Below, one piece after another: positions 40,812 to 49,500 of a stretch of 64,000 nt of DNA. How positions within the stretch are numbered: the first letter of the stretch is position 1; each line of letters starts with the position of its first letter. Source of the stretch: Crocinitomix algicola (GTDB taxonomy: Bacteria > Bacteroidota > Bacteroidia > Flavobacteriales_D > Crocinitomicaceae); NCBI RefSeq assembly GCF_001661595.2, contig NZ_LYPF02000004.1:186001-250000 (forward strand). The letters are read 5' to 3'. Under the pieces are notes generated by a model, which saw only the letters and a program-made list of their open reading frames with translations, had not been told where the DNA came from and ran no database searches. The position numbers and the translations under genes are program-made.

Positions 40812-41171
40812 TTATTTTAGAATATTTCGGATGTGTTTGAAAATGATAAAAAGTGCTCCAATAATCATTAAATAAGGTAAGTATGGATTGGTTTCTTTGC
40901 CTTCAAGTGTTGTAATATAAATCGATGTAGCTACAACAATTATTCCGAATAATATGAAAAAGTAAGAAACTCCCTTGCTCGCTAAGAATTTAACCCAAAC
41001 TGGCTGTTGATTTTGAATTGCGTATAACTCTTGCTCTCGTATTGCTTTGAAAATTTTAGTTGCTTCTTCTGCACCAAATTCTGCATTCAGAACTTGTTTA
41101 ATTTCCTCTGTTGTTAAACGACCGCTTAGTTTTTCTGCAAGATAGTGTTCTACGGCTTCTTTAGGTTTCAT
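40812..41171 (-). CDS. Small two-helix membrane protein, unknown function
   Basis: A 119-residue protein: helical N-terminal part (KPKEAVEHYLAEKLSGRLT, TEEIKQVLNAEFGAEEATKIF), then two membrane helices at about 68-86 and 97-115. It starts 1 nt after the DUF4837 stop, so translation is tightly coupled. It appears to be a diverged relative of the gene downstream. No function can be named. Confidence 0.7.
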   Translation of the reverse strand: MKPKEAVEHYLAEKLSGRLTTEEIKQVLNAEFGAEEATKIFKAIREQELYAIQNQQPVWVKFLASKGVSYFFILFGIIVVATSIYITTLEGKETNPYLPYLMIIGALFIIFKHIRNILK

Positions 41172-41172
41172 A

Positions 41173-42234
41173 CTATAGGATTTTAACTGTATTCAATACA
41201 GCGTCTATTTCACGTATGTATTCACGCTTTTCGAACTTTGGTCCATAAACATAACCGCAAATAGTAACGATTTCCCCCCTTTTTTCATTCAAAATTGAAT
41301 ATTGTACAAAAGGGCCTCCACCGCCCACAAATACTTTTCCTTCATAAATCCACAAGCCTCTTATTTCAACTGCTGGATGACCGTCATACGTAAACTCACG
41401 CCCAACAGGTTCGTAATATTGTGAGTATTCCGTTCCCATATAGGTGTCTTTTCGTTCTCCAGGTAAATTGTATTTTAAAACAGTATCACGATGCATAAGC
41501 ATAGCCTGTGTGGTCATCTGGTTGGAATCCGGGATAATTGGAGTTTTCCAAATTAAAAATCCTTGCTGAACCCAAAATGTACCACCTTCGGCTCGAGTAG
41601 CTTCGTTTCCAATTAAGTTTTTTGAGCGATCTCGTTTGAAAAAAACAAAATTTGATTGCTCTTTTTTTAATTTACATTTTTTAGGAATTGCGATAGATAA
41701 CCCAAATTTTTCCTCAGCAATCTCGTTTGCTAGTTTATGAGGTTCTGCTTTGTACATGCGTTTAAGTTGGGCTACTTCAAAAGCGTTAAACTTATCACGA
41801 ATTTCATACATATGATTCGTGGCATATTCGTATAATCGATTAATGTCTGAATCTTTGATGATGATGAATAATTGGTTTTTCGCGAAATAATTTCTTTTTT
41901 CAATAACTGCCGTTTCCGAATATATTGAGTCTGTGTCAATCATGAATTTCAAAATATTTCTATTGAGTTGATTCAGGTGATTGAGATCTTCTGGTCTTTT
42001 TCTAAAATATGAAAATGAAGGTTCTGGCCTTAAGTAGGGGCCAGGTGCCCGAACGGATAGTTCTTCAATTACTTTTTCACCAATCTGTCCTTCCCACAAA
42101 TGATCTTCCATTAAAATTAAAATCTCCCCATGTTTACCATTCGCTTCCGGTAAATATTGGTCTTTTGGAGTATTCGAATCATCACAGGCAATAAGAGCAA
42201 ATAATGAAACGATAATAAAAAGGACGTTCTTCAT
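41173..42234 (-). CDS. DUF4837 family lipoprotein
   Basis: A 353-residue exported lipoprotein: signal KNVLFIIVSLFALIAC with Cys17 at the lipobox. The family pattern follows: GKHGEILILMEDHLWEGQIGE, then SYFRKRPEDLNHLNQLNRNILKF region, and the paired strands near the C terminus (YVYGPKFEKREYIREIDAVLNTVK). The family is Bacteroidota-specific as far as I know, and its role is unknown. It sits between a lytic transglycosylase (13-nt gap upstream) and two small membrane proteins, so an envelope role is likely. Confidence 0.82.
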   Translation of the reverse strand: MKNVLFIIVSLFALIACDDSNTPKDQYLPEANGKHGEILILMEDHLWEGQIGEKVIEELSVRAPGPYLRPEPSFSYFRKRPEDLNHLNQLNRNILKFMIDTDSIYSETAVIEKRNYFAKNQLFIIIKDSDINRLYEYATNHMYEIRDKFNAFEVAQLKRMYKAEPHKLANEIAEEKFGLSIAIPKKCKLKKEQSNFVFFKRDRSKNLIGNEATRAEGGTFWVQQGFLIWKTPIIPDSNQMTTQAMLMHRDTVLKYNLPGERKDTYMGTEYSQYYEPVGREFTYDGHPAVEIRGLWIYEGKVFVGGGGPFVQYSILNEKRGEIVTICGYVYGPKFEKREYIREIDAVLNTVKIL

Positions 42235-42246
42235 GATTTTTTAGGT

Positions 42247-43758
42247 TTATAGGCGTTTAATTCGAATTAAGTCACCTGGTTGCATTCTTTTCGGATCGAT
42301 ATTCCGGTTTAACGCTTGAATTTGGTCAAAAGGTATGCCAAATTTTTGACTTACTGTCCATAGGCTTTCACCCGAACGTAAGGTATAGTATTGATACTTC
42401 CCGTCGTCACTCGTTTTTGGAGGACTAGAGGATTTTGTAGTTTTGGAAGGGTTTACTTTTTCAATTTCTTCAGCGTCCTCAATGAATTTATACTCTATTA
42501 ATTTTAATGTCAATTTTTGACCAGGGTAAATTTTATTAGAACGCAGTCCATTCCAGTTTCTAATATCTCTGGTATCTACATTGTATTTGGCGGCAATTTG
42601 AACGAGTGTTTCGTCTGTTTTAACGTAATGAGTTTTCTTTTTTTCAAGCGTGACAAAATTTTGTCCAATCGAATCTAAATATAAGTCATAATCATATAGT
42701 TGCTGTTCTACTAATAAAAATGTGTCGATTTTTTCAACCGGTAAATTAATACACTGTTTAGGATTAGTTTTTGGAACAACTTCTGTCTTATAAACAGGGT
42801 TCAGGTACTGAAAATCATCGGACGAAAAACCAATGAGAGAATCGAGATGATTTATTCTTATACTTGATGATAAACAAACTGTATCTACCTCATGCAAATA
42901 TACTTGAGCTTCTTTTGGTATAATATTATGATCGGCATAATGGGTCATCATGTACAACATGGCAATAAAATTGGGCACATACATTTGCGTTTCCTTAGGA
43001 AGGTAAGGTCTCAGCTTCCAATAATTCATTTGGCCACCAGACCGTCTAATCGCCTTATTGACATTTCCTGGTCCTGCATTATAAGCTGCAAGTGCAATAC
43101 TCCAATCTCCATATAAACCGTTCAAGTATTTCAGATAGGCGCATGCTGCTTCAGTGGCTTTCTCAGGATCCATCCTTTCATCAACATAAGAGTCATTATC
43201 TAATCCATACATTCTGCCTGTGCGATACATGAATTGCCATAAACCAGTTGCACCAACACGAGACTTCACTTGTGGTCTTAACCCACTCTCAATTACGGAA
43301 AGGTATTTTAACTCTAAGGGGATTTGATGCTTATCTAAGTACTCTTCATACATTGGGAAATACAACTTCGATCGACCAATACAAACTGCCGTAAAACGGC
43401 GTCTATTTTTAGCAAAATATTTAACGGTTTTTAATACATCTTCATTCGCTTCAATTTCAATGATGGTGTTTTCATTTAAGGCATTTAACCGCGCATAAAA
43501 TATACTATCCGAAAATTCTGGTCGATCATTTTCTTCATAACCCAAAGAATCAATTACTGCGTAAGCACGCTCTTGTCCCCAGGTTTCTTTGTAATATTCA
43601 AACAATGAATGTTCTACAACATTTAAAAATCGTTGATATGTAAGTTCTTCTTCTTCCTCGGTGAGCTCAATATGTATTGAATCTGGAACAACAGTTGTAC
43701 TGTCTTGAGCGAAAATTTGAATGGATAGAAAAGATAATAATAGGGTCAATAATCTCAT
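42247..43758 (-). CDS. MltD-like membrane-bound lytic transglycosylase with two LysM domains
   Basis: A 503-residue murein-cleaving enzyme. Signal peptide (about 1-17, ends IFAQ), a helical N-terminal region, the SLT catalytic domain (about 140-300) with the catalytic Glu in SVIESGLRPQ and motifs GATGLWQFM, AACAYLKYL and ALAAYNAGPGNVNKAIRR, then LysM repeats at about 378-423 (HYVKTDETLVQIAAKYNV) and 455-502 (YYTLRSGESLWTVSQKFGI). It cuts glycan strands with formation of 1,6-anhydromuramic acid. It is part of the tatA-gatA-led operon, 13 nt after gatA. Confidence 0.92.
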   Translation of the reverse strand: MRLLTLLLSFLSIQIFAQDSTTVVPDSIHIELTEEEEELTYQRFLNVVEHSLFEYYKETWGQERAYAVIDSLGYEENDRPEFSDSIFYARLNALNENTIIEIEANEDVLKTVKYFAKNRRRFTAVCIGRSKLYFPMYEEYLDKHQIPLELKYLSVIESGLRPQVKSRVGATGLWQFMYRTGRMYGLDNDSYVDERMDPEKATEAACAYLKYLNGLYGDWSIALAAYNAGPGNVNKAIRRSGGQMNYWKLRPYLPKETQMYVPNFIAMLYMMTHYADHNIIPKEAQVYLHEVDTVCLSSSIRINHLDSLIGFSSDDFQYLNPVYKTEVVPKTNPKQCINLPVEKIDTFLLVEQQLYDYDLYLDSIGQNFVTLEKKKTHYVKTDETLVQIAAKYNVDTRDIRNWNGLRSNKIYPGQKLTLKLIEYKFIEDAEEIEKVNPSKTTKSSSPPKTSDDGKYQYYTLRSGESLWTVSQKFGIPFDQIQALNRNIDPKRMQPGDLIRIKRL

Positions 43759-43771
43759 AAAGGGTGGTCAA

Positions 43772-45190
43772 TTAATGACATTCAGTCATCATAAAATTAG
43801 CAAAAGCTAATAAATTTTCCTCATCCAGATGGTCTGCCATTACTTGAATACCAAAAGGTAGTCCATTTGAATGCTTACCCAGAGGTAGAGAAATAGCCGG
43901 ATTTCCAGCGAGGTTTGCTTGAACAGTAAAAATATCTTGTAGATACATAGTGATAGGATCATCCGCATTTTTACCAATTTCAAAGGCTGTGGATGGTGTT
44001 GTGGGTAGAATTACAAAATCATAGTCGTTAAAGATTTCTTTTGTCTTATTCTGTATTACTCTTCTTACTTTTTGTCCTTTTGTGTAATAGGCGTCATAAT
44101 AGCCGTGCGATAGAACAAAAGTTCCCGTCATAATCCTTCTTTTAACTTCCTCACCAAAACCTTCAGAACGTGATTTTTTGTATGTGTTTTCAACTCCCGC
44201 TACATCATCCGCTTGATATCCAAAATGAACACCATCATAGCGTGAATAGTTTGAAGAAGCTTCGGCCGTAGTTAAAACATAATAAGTAGGTACCATTTGG
44301 TCTAAGTATGGGAAACTCACAGGTTCAACTTGGTGTCCTTTAGATCGAAGGTCTTCAATAACTTCAAGTGTTCGCGATTTAATCTCAGGGTCTATTCCGT
44401 CGCGTTCGAGACAATCTTGAATATAGGCAATTTTTAATTTTTTGTTCGAATCAAATTCGAGATTATAAGCGGAAACATCTGATTGATGTAAAGTACTATC
44501 ATAATCATCTTTACCGCTCATTATAGCACTTACAATTGCCGTGTCTTCTACTGTGGTTGAGAACGGACCAATTTGATCAAAAGAAGAAGCGTAAGCTAAT
44601 AATCCATAGCGTGAAATACGGCCGTAGGTCGGTTTAAACCCAATAACACCAGAAAAAGAGGCCGGTTGGCGTATCGAACCACCAGTATCAGAACCTAAAC
44701 TAACTGTACATAGATTTGCAGCAATTGCTGCCGATGAACCGCCTGATGAACCACCAGGTACCATTTTTTCATTATGCGGGTTTTTAACTGGGCCAAAAGC
44801 TGAGTTTTCATTAGAACTGCCCATCGCGAATTCATCACAATTCAATCGTCCTATTATGATAGCGTCCTCAGCAATTAATCGCTCAACCGCAGTAGCGGTA
44901 TATAATGATTCAAAACCGTCTAATATTTTGGAGGCAGCGGATACTCGATGGCCTTTAAAAGCGAGATTGTCTTTTAAACCAATCACCATACCGGCAAGCT
45001 TCCCCGCCGTTCCAGCATTAATTTTTTCGTCAATGACTCTAGCCTGGCTAAGCGCTTCCTCCGAAAAAACTTCTAAAAAAATATTAAGGTGTTCATGGCT
45101 TTTGATTCGATCTAAATAATAAGTTGTAATATTTTCAACCGAATCGCCTTGACTCAAAGCAGATTTAATTTCCGCAAATGAATTGTACAT
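43772..45190 (-). CDS. gatA: Asp-tRNA(Asn)/Glu-tRNA(Gln) amidotransferase subunit A
   Basis: Glutamine-hydrolysing subunit of the GatCAB complex, which converts Glu-tRNA(Gln) or Asp-tRNA(Asn) to the amidated forms. The 472-residue length fits. The amidase-signature triad is intact: Lys in VIGLKDNLAFKG (about residue 74), cis-Ser in GGSSGGSSAA and the nucleophile Ser in DTGGSIRQPASF (about 172). GatA rather than another amidase is supported by the MGSSNENSAFGPVKNP and FSGVIGFKPTYGRISRYGL stretches. gatB and gatC are not adjacent. It follows tatA by 8 nt. Confidence 0.95.
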   Translation of the reverse strand: MYNSFAEIKSALSQGDSVENITTYYLDRIKSHEHLNIFLEVFSEEALSQARVIDEKINAGTAGKLAGMVIGLKDNLAFKGHRVSAASKILDGFESLYTATAVERLIAEDAIIIGRLNCDEFAMGSSNENSAFGPVKNPHNEKMVPGGSSGGSSAAIAANLCTVSLGSDTGGSIRQPASFSGVIGFKPTYGRISRYGLLAYASSFDQIGPFSTTVEDTAIVSAIMSGKDDYDSTLHQSDVSAYNLEFDSNKKLKIAYIQDCLERDGIDPEIKSRTLEVIEDLRSKGHQVEPVSFPYLDQMVPTYYVLTTAEASSNYSRYDGVHFGYQADDVAGVENTYKKSRSEGFGEEVKRRIMTGTFVLSHGYYDAYYTKGQKVRRVIQNKTKEIFNDYDFVILPTTPSTAFEIGKNADDPITMYLQDIFTVQANLAGNPAISLPLGKHSNGLPFGIQVMADHLDEENLLAFANFMMTECH

Positions 45191-45198
45191 AGCGAATT

Positions 45199-45387
45199 TT
45201 ATTCTTCAATTTTATCTTTAGATTCATCCCCAGCTCCGTTCATTTCATCTTTAAATCCTTTAATTCCTTTACCCATTCCTTTCATCAATTCTGGAAGTTT
45301 TTTTCCTCCAAAAAGAAGTAAAATAGCAAGAACAATTAAAGCAATTTGCCAAGGTCCAACCCAACCTGCGTATACTACATTTTCCAT
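45199..45387 (-). CDS. tatA: Twin-arginine translocase TatA/TatE family subunit
   Basis: A 62-residue subunit with one N-terminal membrane helix (WQIALIVLAILLLFGGKKL, about residues 12-30), the FGGKKLPEL hinge, and an amphipathic helix (MKGMGKGIKGFKDEM), the standard TatA layout, ending in an acidic tail. It forms the translocation pore with TatC, which is not in the window. It leads a six-gene minus-strand operon. The ATG at 45387 is supported by the -7 element at 45411-45418. Confidence 0.93.
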   Translation of the reverse strand: MENVVYAGWVGPWQIALIVLAILLLFGGKKLPELMKGMGKGIKGFKDEMNGAGDESKDKIEE

Positions 45388-45410
45388 TTTTCGTTTGTTT
45401 AGAACAAATG

Positions 45411-45418
45411 CAAAGGTA
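45411..45418 (-). promoter_or_regulatory. -7 element for the tatA-gatA operon
   Basis: Minus strand TACCTTTG, an exact TAnnTTTG match, 23 nt before the tatA ATG. Gene gaps of 8, 13, 12, 1 and 35 nt downstream suggest one transcript to 40393. Confidence 0.55.
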
Positions 45419-45560
45419 CGAAATATAAGCTATAAATTTAAAGATTGTAAAAGGAGTTTTTTCCGATATCAACAAATCGCCTTAATACTTCAACAACAGC
45501 AGGTAGCTTACTCAATCATGACCGGTCATTTAGTGGTAGAAATAATCGAATAATAATCCT

Positions 45561-45568
45561 TATTTTTG
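45561..45568 (+). promoter_or_regulatory. -7 element for the aldehyde dehydrogenase gene
   Basis: TATTTTTG, exact match, 28 nt before the ATG at 45597. Confidence 0.55.
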
Positions 45569-45596
45569 GGAACTTTAAGATGATAAGTTGACGCAA

Positions 45597-47039
45597 ATGA
45601 TAACTATAAAAAACTATATAAATGGCGAAATGATTGCGCCAAAATCCGGTAAGTATTTGGATAATTATGATCCTTCTCGAGGAAAAGTATATGCCCAAAT
45701 ACCCGACTCTGACAAATCTGATATCGACGCGGCGGTTGCTGGTGCTGAGGCTGCTTTTCCAATTTGGTCTAAAATGCCGAAACAGGAGCGGTCAGATTTT
45801 ATGATAAAAATTGCCAATAGAATTCAGGATAGATTAGCCGAATTTGCAGCGGCTGAATCGCTAGACAATGGAAAGCCGGTTTCCCTTGCTAGTCATGTTG
45901 ATATACCACGAGCAGTGAGCAATCTTAAATTTTTTGCTACAGCTATTTTACATTATGCCTCCGAGTCACATGCTATGGAAGGGATGGGTGTCAACTATAC
46001 CTTGCGAAAACCAATTGGTGTCGTTGGTTGTATTTCACCATGGAATTTACCCCTTTACTTATTCACATGGAAGATTGCACCGGCTCTCGCAGCAGGAAAC
46101 TGTGTCGTTGCTAAACCTTCTGAAATCACACCGATGACCGCTTTTATGCTCTCAGAAGTTTGTGCAGAAGTCGGATTGCCAAAAGGGGTATTTAATATTG
46201 TTCATGGATTAGGACAAAAGGTTGGAGATGCCATCTCCAGAGATCCAAAAATAAAGGCCATTTCATTTACGGGAGGAACAGCAACTGGGGCTACTATTGC
46301 AAAAATTGCAGCTCCAATGTTTAAAAAACTGTCTTTAGAATTAGGTGGAAAAAATCCAAATATCATATTTGCTGATTGTGATTTCGATAAAGCACTTTCA
46401 ACAACAATTCGATCTTCATTTGCCAATCAAGGTCAAATTTGCTTGTGCGGATCAAGGATCTTCATAGAACGACCTATTTATGAGAAGTTCAAAAAAGCTT
46501 TTATAGAGAAAGTCTCAAAGTCAAAAGTGTCATACCCGTCCGATCCTGAGGCTAAATTGGGAGCTTTGGTTTCAAAATCGCATTTAGAGAAAGTATTGTC
46601 TTATGTTGATTTAGCTAAGGAAGAAGGTGGTGATGTTTTAACCGGTGGTGAACAAGTTTTTTTAGAAGGTGAATACAGTAAAGGTTATTACATGCGCCCA
46701 ACTATAATTGAAGGCTTAGCCTATGATTGCCGAACCAATCAAGAAGAAATTTTTGGACCAGTTGTTACATTAACTCCTTTCGACAGTGAAGAAGAAGTGT
46801 TGATGATGGCCAATTCTACTCAATATGGATTATCATCGACTATTTGGACAGAAAATTTGAGACGCGCTCACCGAATGGCGGAAGAAATTGAGGCTGGTAT
46901 TGTTTGGATAAATTCATGGCTCGTTAGAGATTTGAGAACTCCGTTCGGCGGTGTTAAAAATTCAGGTGTAGGACGTGAAGGTGGATTTGAAGCGTTACAT
47001 TTTTTTACCGAACCGAAGAACGTTTATATTCAACACTAA
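45597..47039 (+). CDS. NAD(P)-dependent aldehyde dehydrogenase (muconic semialdehyde dehydrogenase-like)
   Basis: A 480-residue ALDH superfamily enzyme. Motifs: IGVVGCISPWNLPLYLFTWK (cofactor site with the Asn), KPSEITPMTA, FTGGTATGATIA, the general-base Glu in LELGGKNPNI (about residue 251), the nucleophile Cys in GQICLCGSR (about residue 285), and EEIFGPVVTLTPF. The overall pattern (ASESHAMEGMG, TEPKNVYIQH end) resembles 2-aminomuconate/2-hydroxymuconate semialdehyde dehydrogenases used in tryptophan or aromatic breakdown, but no other genes of that pathway are adjacent, so the substrate is uncertain. ATG 45597 is chosen; an in-frame TTG lies 9 nt earlier. Confidence 0.87.
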   Translation: MITIKNYINGEMIAPKSGKYLDNYDPSRGKVYAQIPDSDKSDIDAAVAGAEAAFPIWSKMPKQERSDFMIKIANRIQDRLAEFAAAESLDNGKPVSLASHVDIPRAVSNLKFFATAILHYASESHAMEGMGVNYTLRKPIGVVGCISPWNLPLYLFTWKIAPALAAGNCVVAKPSEITPMTAFMLSEVCAEVGLPKGVFNIVHGLGQKVGDAISRDPKIKAISFTGGTATGATIAKIAAPMFKKLSLELGGKNPNIIFADCDFDKALSTTIRSSFANQGQICLCGSRIFIERPIYEKFKKAFIEKVSKSKVSYPSDPEAKLGALVSKSHLEKVLSYVDLAKEEGGDVLTGGEQVFLEGEYSKGYYMRPTIIEGLAYDCRTNQEEIFGPVVTLTPFDSEEEVLMMANSTQYGLSSTIWTENLRRAHRMAEEIEAGIVWINSWLVRDLRTPFGGVKNSGVGREGGFEALHFFTEPKNVYIQH

Positions 47040-47051
47040 GGGAAGTGATTA

Positions 47052-47081
47052 TTTGATGAGTTCCATTTGTGGAGCATCAAA
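47052..47081. terminator. Possible terminator hairpin between convergent genes
   Basis: TTTGATG (47052-47058) pairs with CATCAAA (47075-47081), with extra TCCA/TGGA pairing inside. The T tracts are weak on both strands. Confidence 0.35.
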
Positions 47082-47088
47082 CTAAAAA

Positions 47089-48228
47089 TTAATCATGAAT
47101 TATGGACAAGATGTTTTTTGCGTTTTGCTCATTGTTATAATACTCAGCAAATTTAAGGTCTCTTTCGTGTTTTAACTCGGATGTAAACGGTATGTTAATG
47201 AGTTGATTAATCCGACTTGCAATGTCATGCGGAGTGTTTTCAGTGTGACACATTGCGGTAAAAATTCCTGAATCATCCATTTTATCGTTGATGATGATAT
47301 GCCTACCAGATTCTAAAGCATGTAATAATTTAAGTTTGATACCCGTTTGTTGGAAGGTCATTAATAAATTTATCCGCGAATTTTTAATGAGATCATCCAT
47401 TTCTTCCAATGATGGCGTGTCAATTAACTTTACATGGGGTAGATTCGCTTTTTCTATTGCTTCACTTAATATCGATGAAGGGTTTTTGCCTGCGATGACA
47501 ATGGGAATTTCTGTAAGTGGGGCCACCTCTTTTAAAATAAAGAGTGCAGCATGTTCATTTTCTTTTACGGATAGGTTGCCTTGAAAAAGGACTTGTTTAA
47601 TGGTATGCTCCTGTAGGTGCTCAATCTTCCCAATACTATGAAAAAAGGGAGGTATATGATGGGTTTTTGCGTAAGTTTCAAAGTGCGGGATATCCATTTT
47701 TGCAACACAGAGTATCCCGTTTACATCTTTTAAATTAGATTCAAAACGAGCTAACTTTTTTGCTTCTAACTTAAAGTATATTTTTTTTATTTTGGATTGC
47801 TCCCACAATGCCAGCCCAGCATAGTAAGCATGCTCGATATTATTCGCCCTAAAGATCTTTTTTCTATTCTTTAATCTTCTGTTATTCATCCAATAACACG
47901 TCTGTATTCCGTCAAAAAGTATAGGGTAGTCATCTTTGAGCAACCTTTTTAAAATGGCTTTATTATCTCTGCTTGCAATAACGTATGGAAGGCGTGAAAA
48001 AAGAAGTTTCCAAATTCTCTTTTTTCGGGGGTAGTAATGAATTTCTTCACAGTATTTTTTCAGTTCTTCATGAGGCGGATTATGACCATCGTAATAAAAA
48101 CAATGGTATATGATTTTTCCCCCAACTTGATGCAAGGTCTTTAGCTTGTAATAAACATCAACAATCCCTCCATAGTTAGGAGGGTAGGGAACGTCAAATG
48201 CAATAATATGGAATTTTTGATCTGTCAA
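47089..48228 (-). CDS. GT-B glycosyltransferase (GT4-like), second of a pair
   Basis: About 379 residues. It starts FHIIAFDVPYPPNYGGIVDVYY, the nucleotide-sugar transferase opening with a Gly-rich loop, and has a C-terminal donor-binding half with VLFQGNLSVKENEHAALFIL, IPIVIAGKNPS and INLLMTFQQTGIKLKLLHALESGRHIIIN, which corresponds to the GT4 E-x7-E region in a diverged form. The sugar and acceptor are unknown; a surface polysaccharide role is likely. Start: a TTG at 48228 overlaps the upstream gene's TGA (TTGA), whereas the longest frame from the TTG at 48264 would overlap it by 40 nt. No ATG is available, so the TTG is inferred. Confidence 0.75.
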   Translation of the reverse strand: MTDQKFHIIAFDVPYPPNYGGIVDVYYKLKTLHQVGGKIIYHCFYYDGHNPPHEELKKYCEEIHYYPRKKRIWKLLFSRLPYVIASRDNKAILKRLLKDDYPILFDGIQTCYWMNNRRLKNRKKIFRANNIEHAYYAGLALWEQSKIKKIYFKLEAKKLARFESNLKDVNGILCVAKMDIPHFETYAKTHHIPPFFHSIGKIEHLQEHTIKQVLFQGNLSVKENEHAALFILKEVAPLTEIPIVIAGKNPSSILSEAIEKANLPHVKLIDTPSLEEMDDLIKNSRINLLMTFQQTGIKLKLLHALESGRHIIINDKMDDSGIFTAMCHTENTPHDIASRINQLINIPFTSELKHERDLKFAEYYNNEQNAKNILSIIHD

Positions 48229-49340
48229 AATATGGTTTTTAAAACTTGTTTTTCTTGTTGCCAATTAAGTTGTTTAGCGGCTTTGATGGTATTCTCTTTA
48301 CAAGATTGTAATCGTTTTTTATCGGACATAATTCCTTCAATTTTATGAGCAATTTCTTCCGGTTGGTGAGACTTTAGAACATAGCCCACCTCGTAAGTCT
48401 CTACAATATTTTTAACTTCAACCAAATCTGATACTAATAAAGGAATGCCCGCATGGATATAATCAAATATTTTATTGGGTAAGGAAAAACGATAATTTAC
48501 ATTTGTGTCTTTATCCAAGGATAATCCTAGGTCTGAAACCATTGTAAAGTTCATGAGTTCAGCATATGGACGTTTGCCATAAAAACGAACGGTTTCAGAT
48601 AACTGATTTTTTTTAACTTGATTTTTCAAGGTTGGAATTACATCTCCATCACCCACAAAGATTAGCATCACTCCTGTTAGGTGTTTCATTGCTTCAATCA
48701 TCTCCTCGCCTCCACGATCAATATTGATGCCAGCTCCTTGTAAAATAATAATAAATTTATCTTCTGGTAGGTTGAGCTCCTTCCTTGTCTTAATTTCTTT
48801 CAAGCCTTTAAAATCACTTATATTTCTAACGACTTTTACTTTCCGGTTATAAGCAGCTCGGTAGGCTTTCGCGATGGATTCATTTACCGTATACATTTCA
48901 TCCACTTTTGGCACGGTAAAACGCTCTATTTTGGTCCAAATTTTTTGTATTTTAGGTCGTGTTACTAATTCGGGAACTTGGGTAAAATACTCATGCGAAT
49001 CATAGACTAATTTACACTTGCGTTTCAATTTTTTTGCGCAATAGTTCGCTAGCAATGTATCAAGATCATTCGAAAGTAATACATCTGCCCGGTGAAACAG
49101 CAAATAAAAAAATAGGCGAAGATTATAATTTGCATAGAATAGGGCGCCTTTCGTAAACCAAAGCGGAAATCGTTTTGTTTTATAGGGTGTTTTCAACAAG
49201 GGTTTACTTTGTTTTAACTTTCTTCCTACTAGCGTAACCTCGTAATTTTGTTCGACCAAGAATTCACAAACTTTCCGCACCCGTTGATCAGTGAATAAAT
49301 CGTTTGTTACAGAAACAATAATTTGTTTTTTTTTGGCCAT
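48225..49340 (-). CDS. GT4-like glycosyltransferase, first of a pair
   Basis: A 371-residue GT-B enzyme. The N-terminal acceptor half includes IIVSVTNDLFTDQRVRKVCEFL, ADVLLSNDLDTLLANYCAKK and LVYDSHEYFTQVPEL; the donor half includes FIIILQGAGINIDRGGEEMIEAM, LIFVGDGDVIP, VRFYGKRPYAELMNFTMVSDLGLSL and NRFSLPNKIFDYIHAGIPLLVSD-like segments, matching GT4. ATG 49340 (MAKKKQ) is preferred to an upstream in-frame start at 49373 because a -33/-7 promoter ends 4 nt before it. It is co-transcribed with the next glycosyltransferase through a TTGA overlap; the pair probably builds one glycan. Confidence 0.83.
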   Translation of the reverse strand: MAKKKQIIVSVTNDLFTDQRVRKVCEFLVEQNYEVTLVGRKLKQSKPLLKTPYKTKRFPLWFTKGALFYANYNLRLFFYLLFHRADVLLSNDLDTLLANYCAKKLKRKCKLVYDSHEYFTQVPELVTRPKIQKIWTKIERFTVPKVDEMYTVNESIAKAYRAAYNRKVKVVRNISDFKGLKEIKTRKELNLPEDKFIIILQGAGINIDRGGEEMIEAMKHLTGVMLIFVGDGDVIPTLKNQVKKNQLSETVRFYGKRPYAELMNFTMVSDLGLSLDKDTNVNYRFSLPNKIFDYIHAGIPLLVSDLVEVKNIVETYEVGYVLKSHQPEEIAHKIEGIMSDKKRLQSCKENTIKAAKQLNWQQEKQVLKTIF

Positions 49341-49344
49341 TTGA

Positions 49345-49373
49345 CAAAAGTAAGAAAACGAACAATATCCCAA
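49345..49373 (-). promoter_or_regulatory. Promoter of the glycosyltransferase pair, leaderless
   Basis: On the minus strand TTG (49373-49371), an 18-nt spacer and TACTTTTG (49352-49345) fit the -33/-7 consensus. The ATG at 49340 is 4 nt beyond the -7 element, so the transcript should start at the start codon. Confidence 0.65.
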
Positions 49374-49500
49374 AATAGTATTTCATCGGGCAATTGAACC
49401 TTTTATCCGTTAGAAATTTACCGTTGAAATAAATTAACGCGAATTATCCATGAAACTTGTTTAAATTTGATAACGAGATATAAACTTCATTTACCACTTT

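Noticed and set aside
47089-49340. A capsule or O-antigen biosynthesis island
   Set aside because: Only two glycosyltransferases are together; there are no polymerase, flippase, or nucleotide-sugar tailoring genes nearby apart from manC at 51-52 kb.
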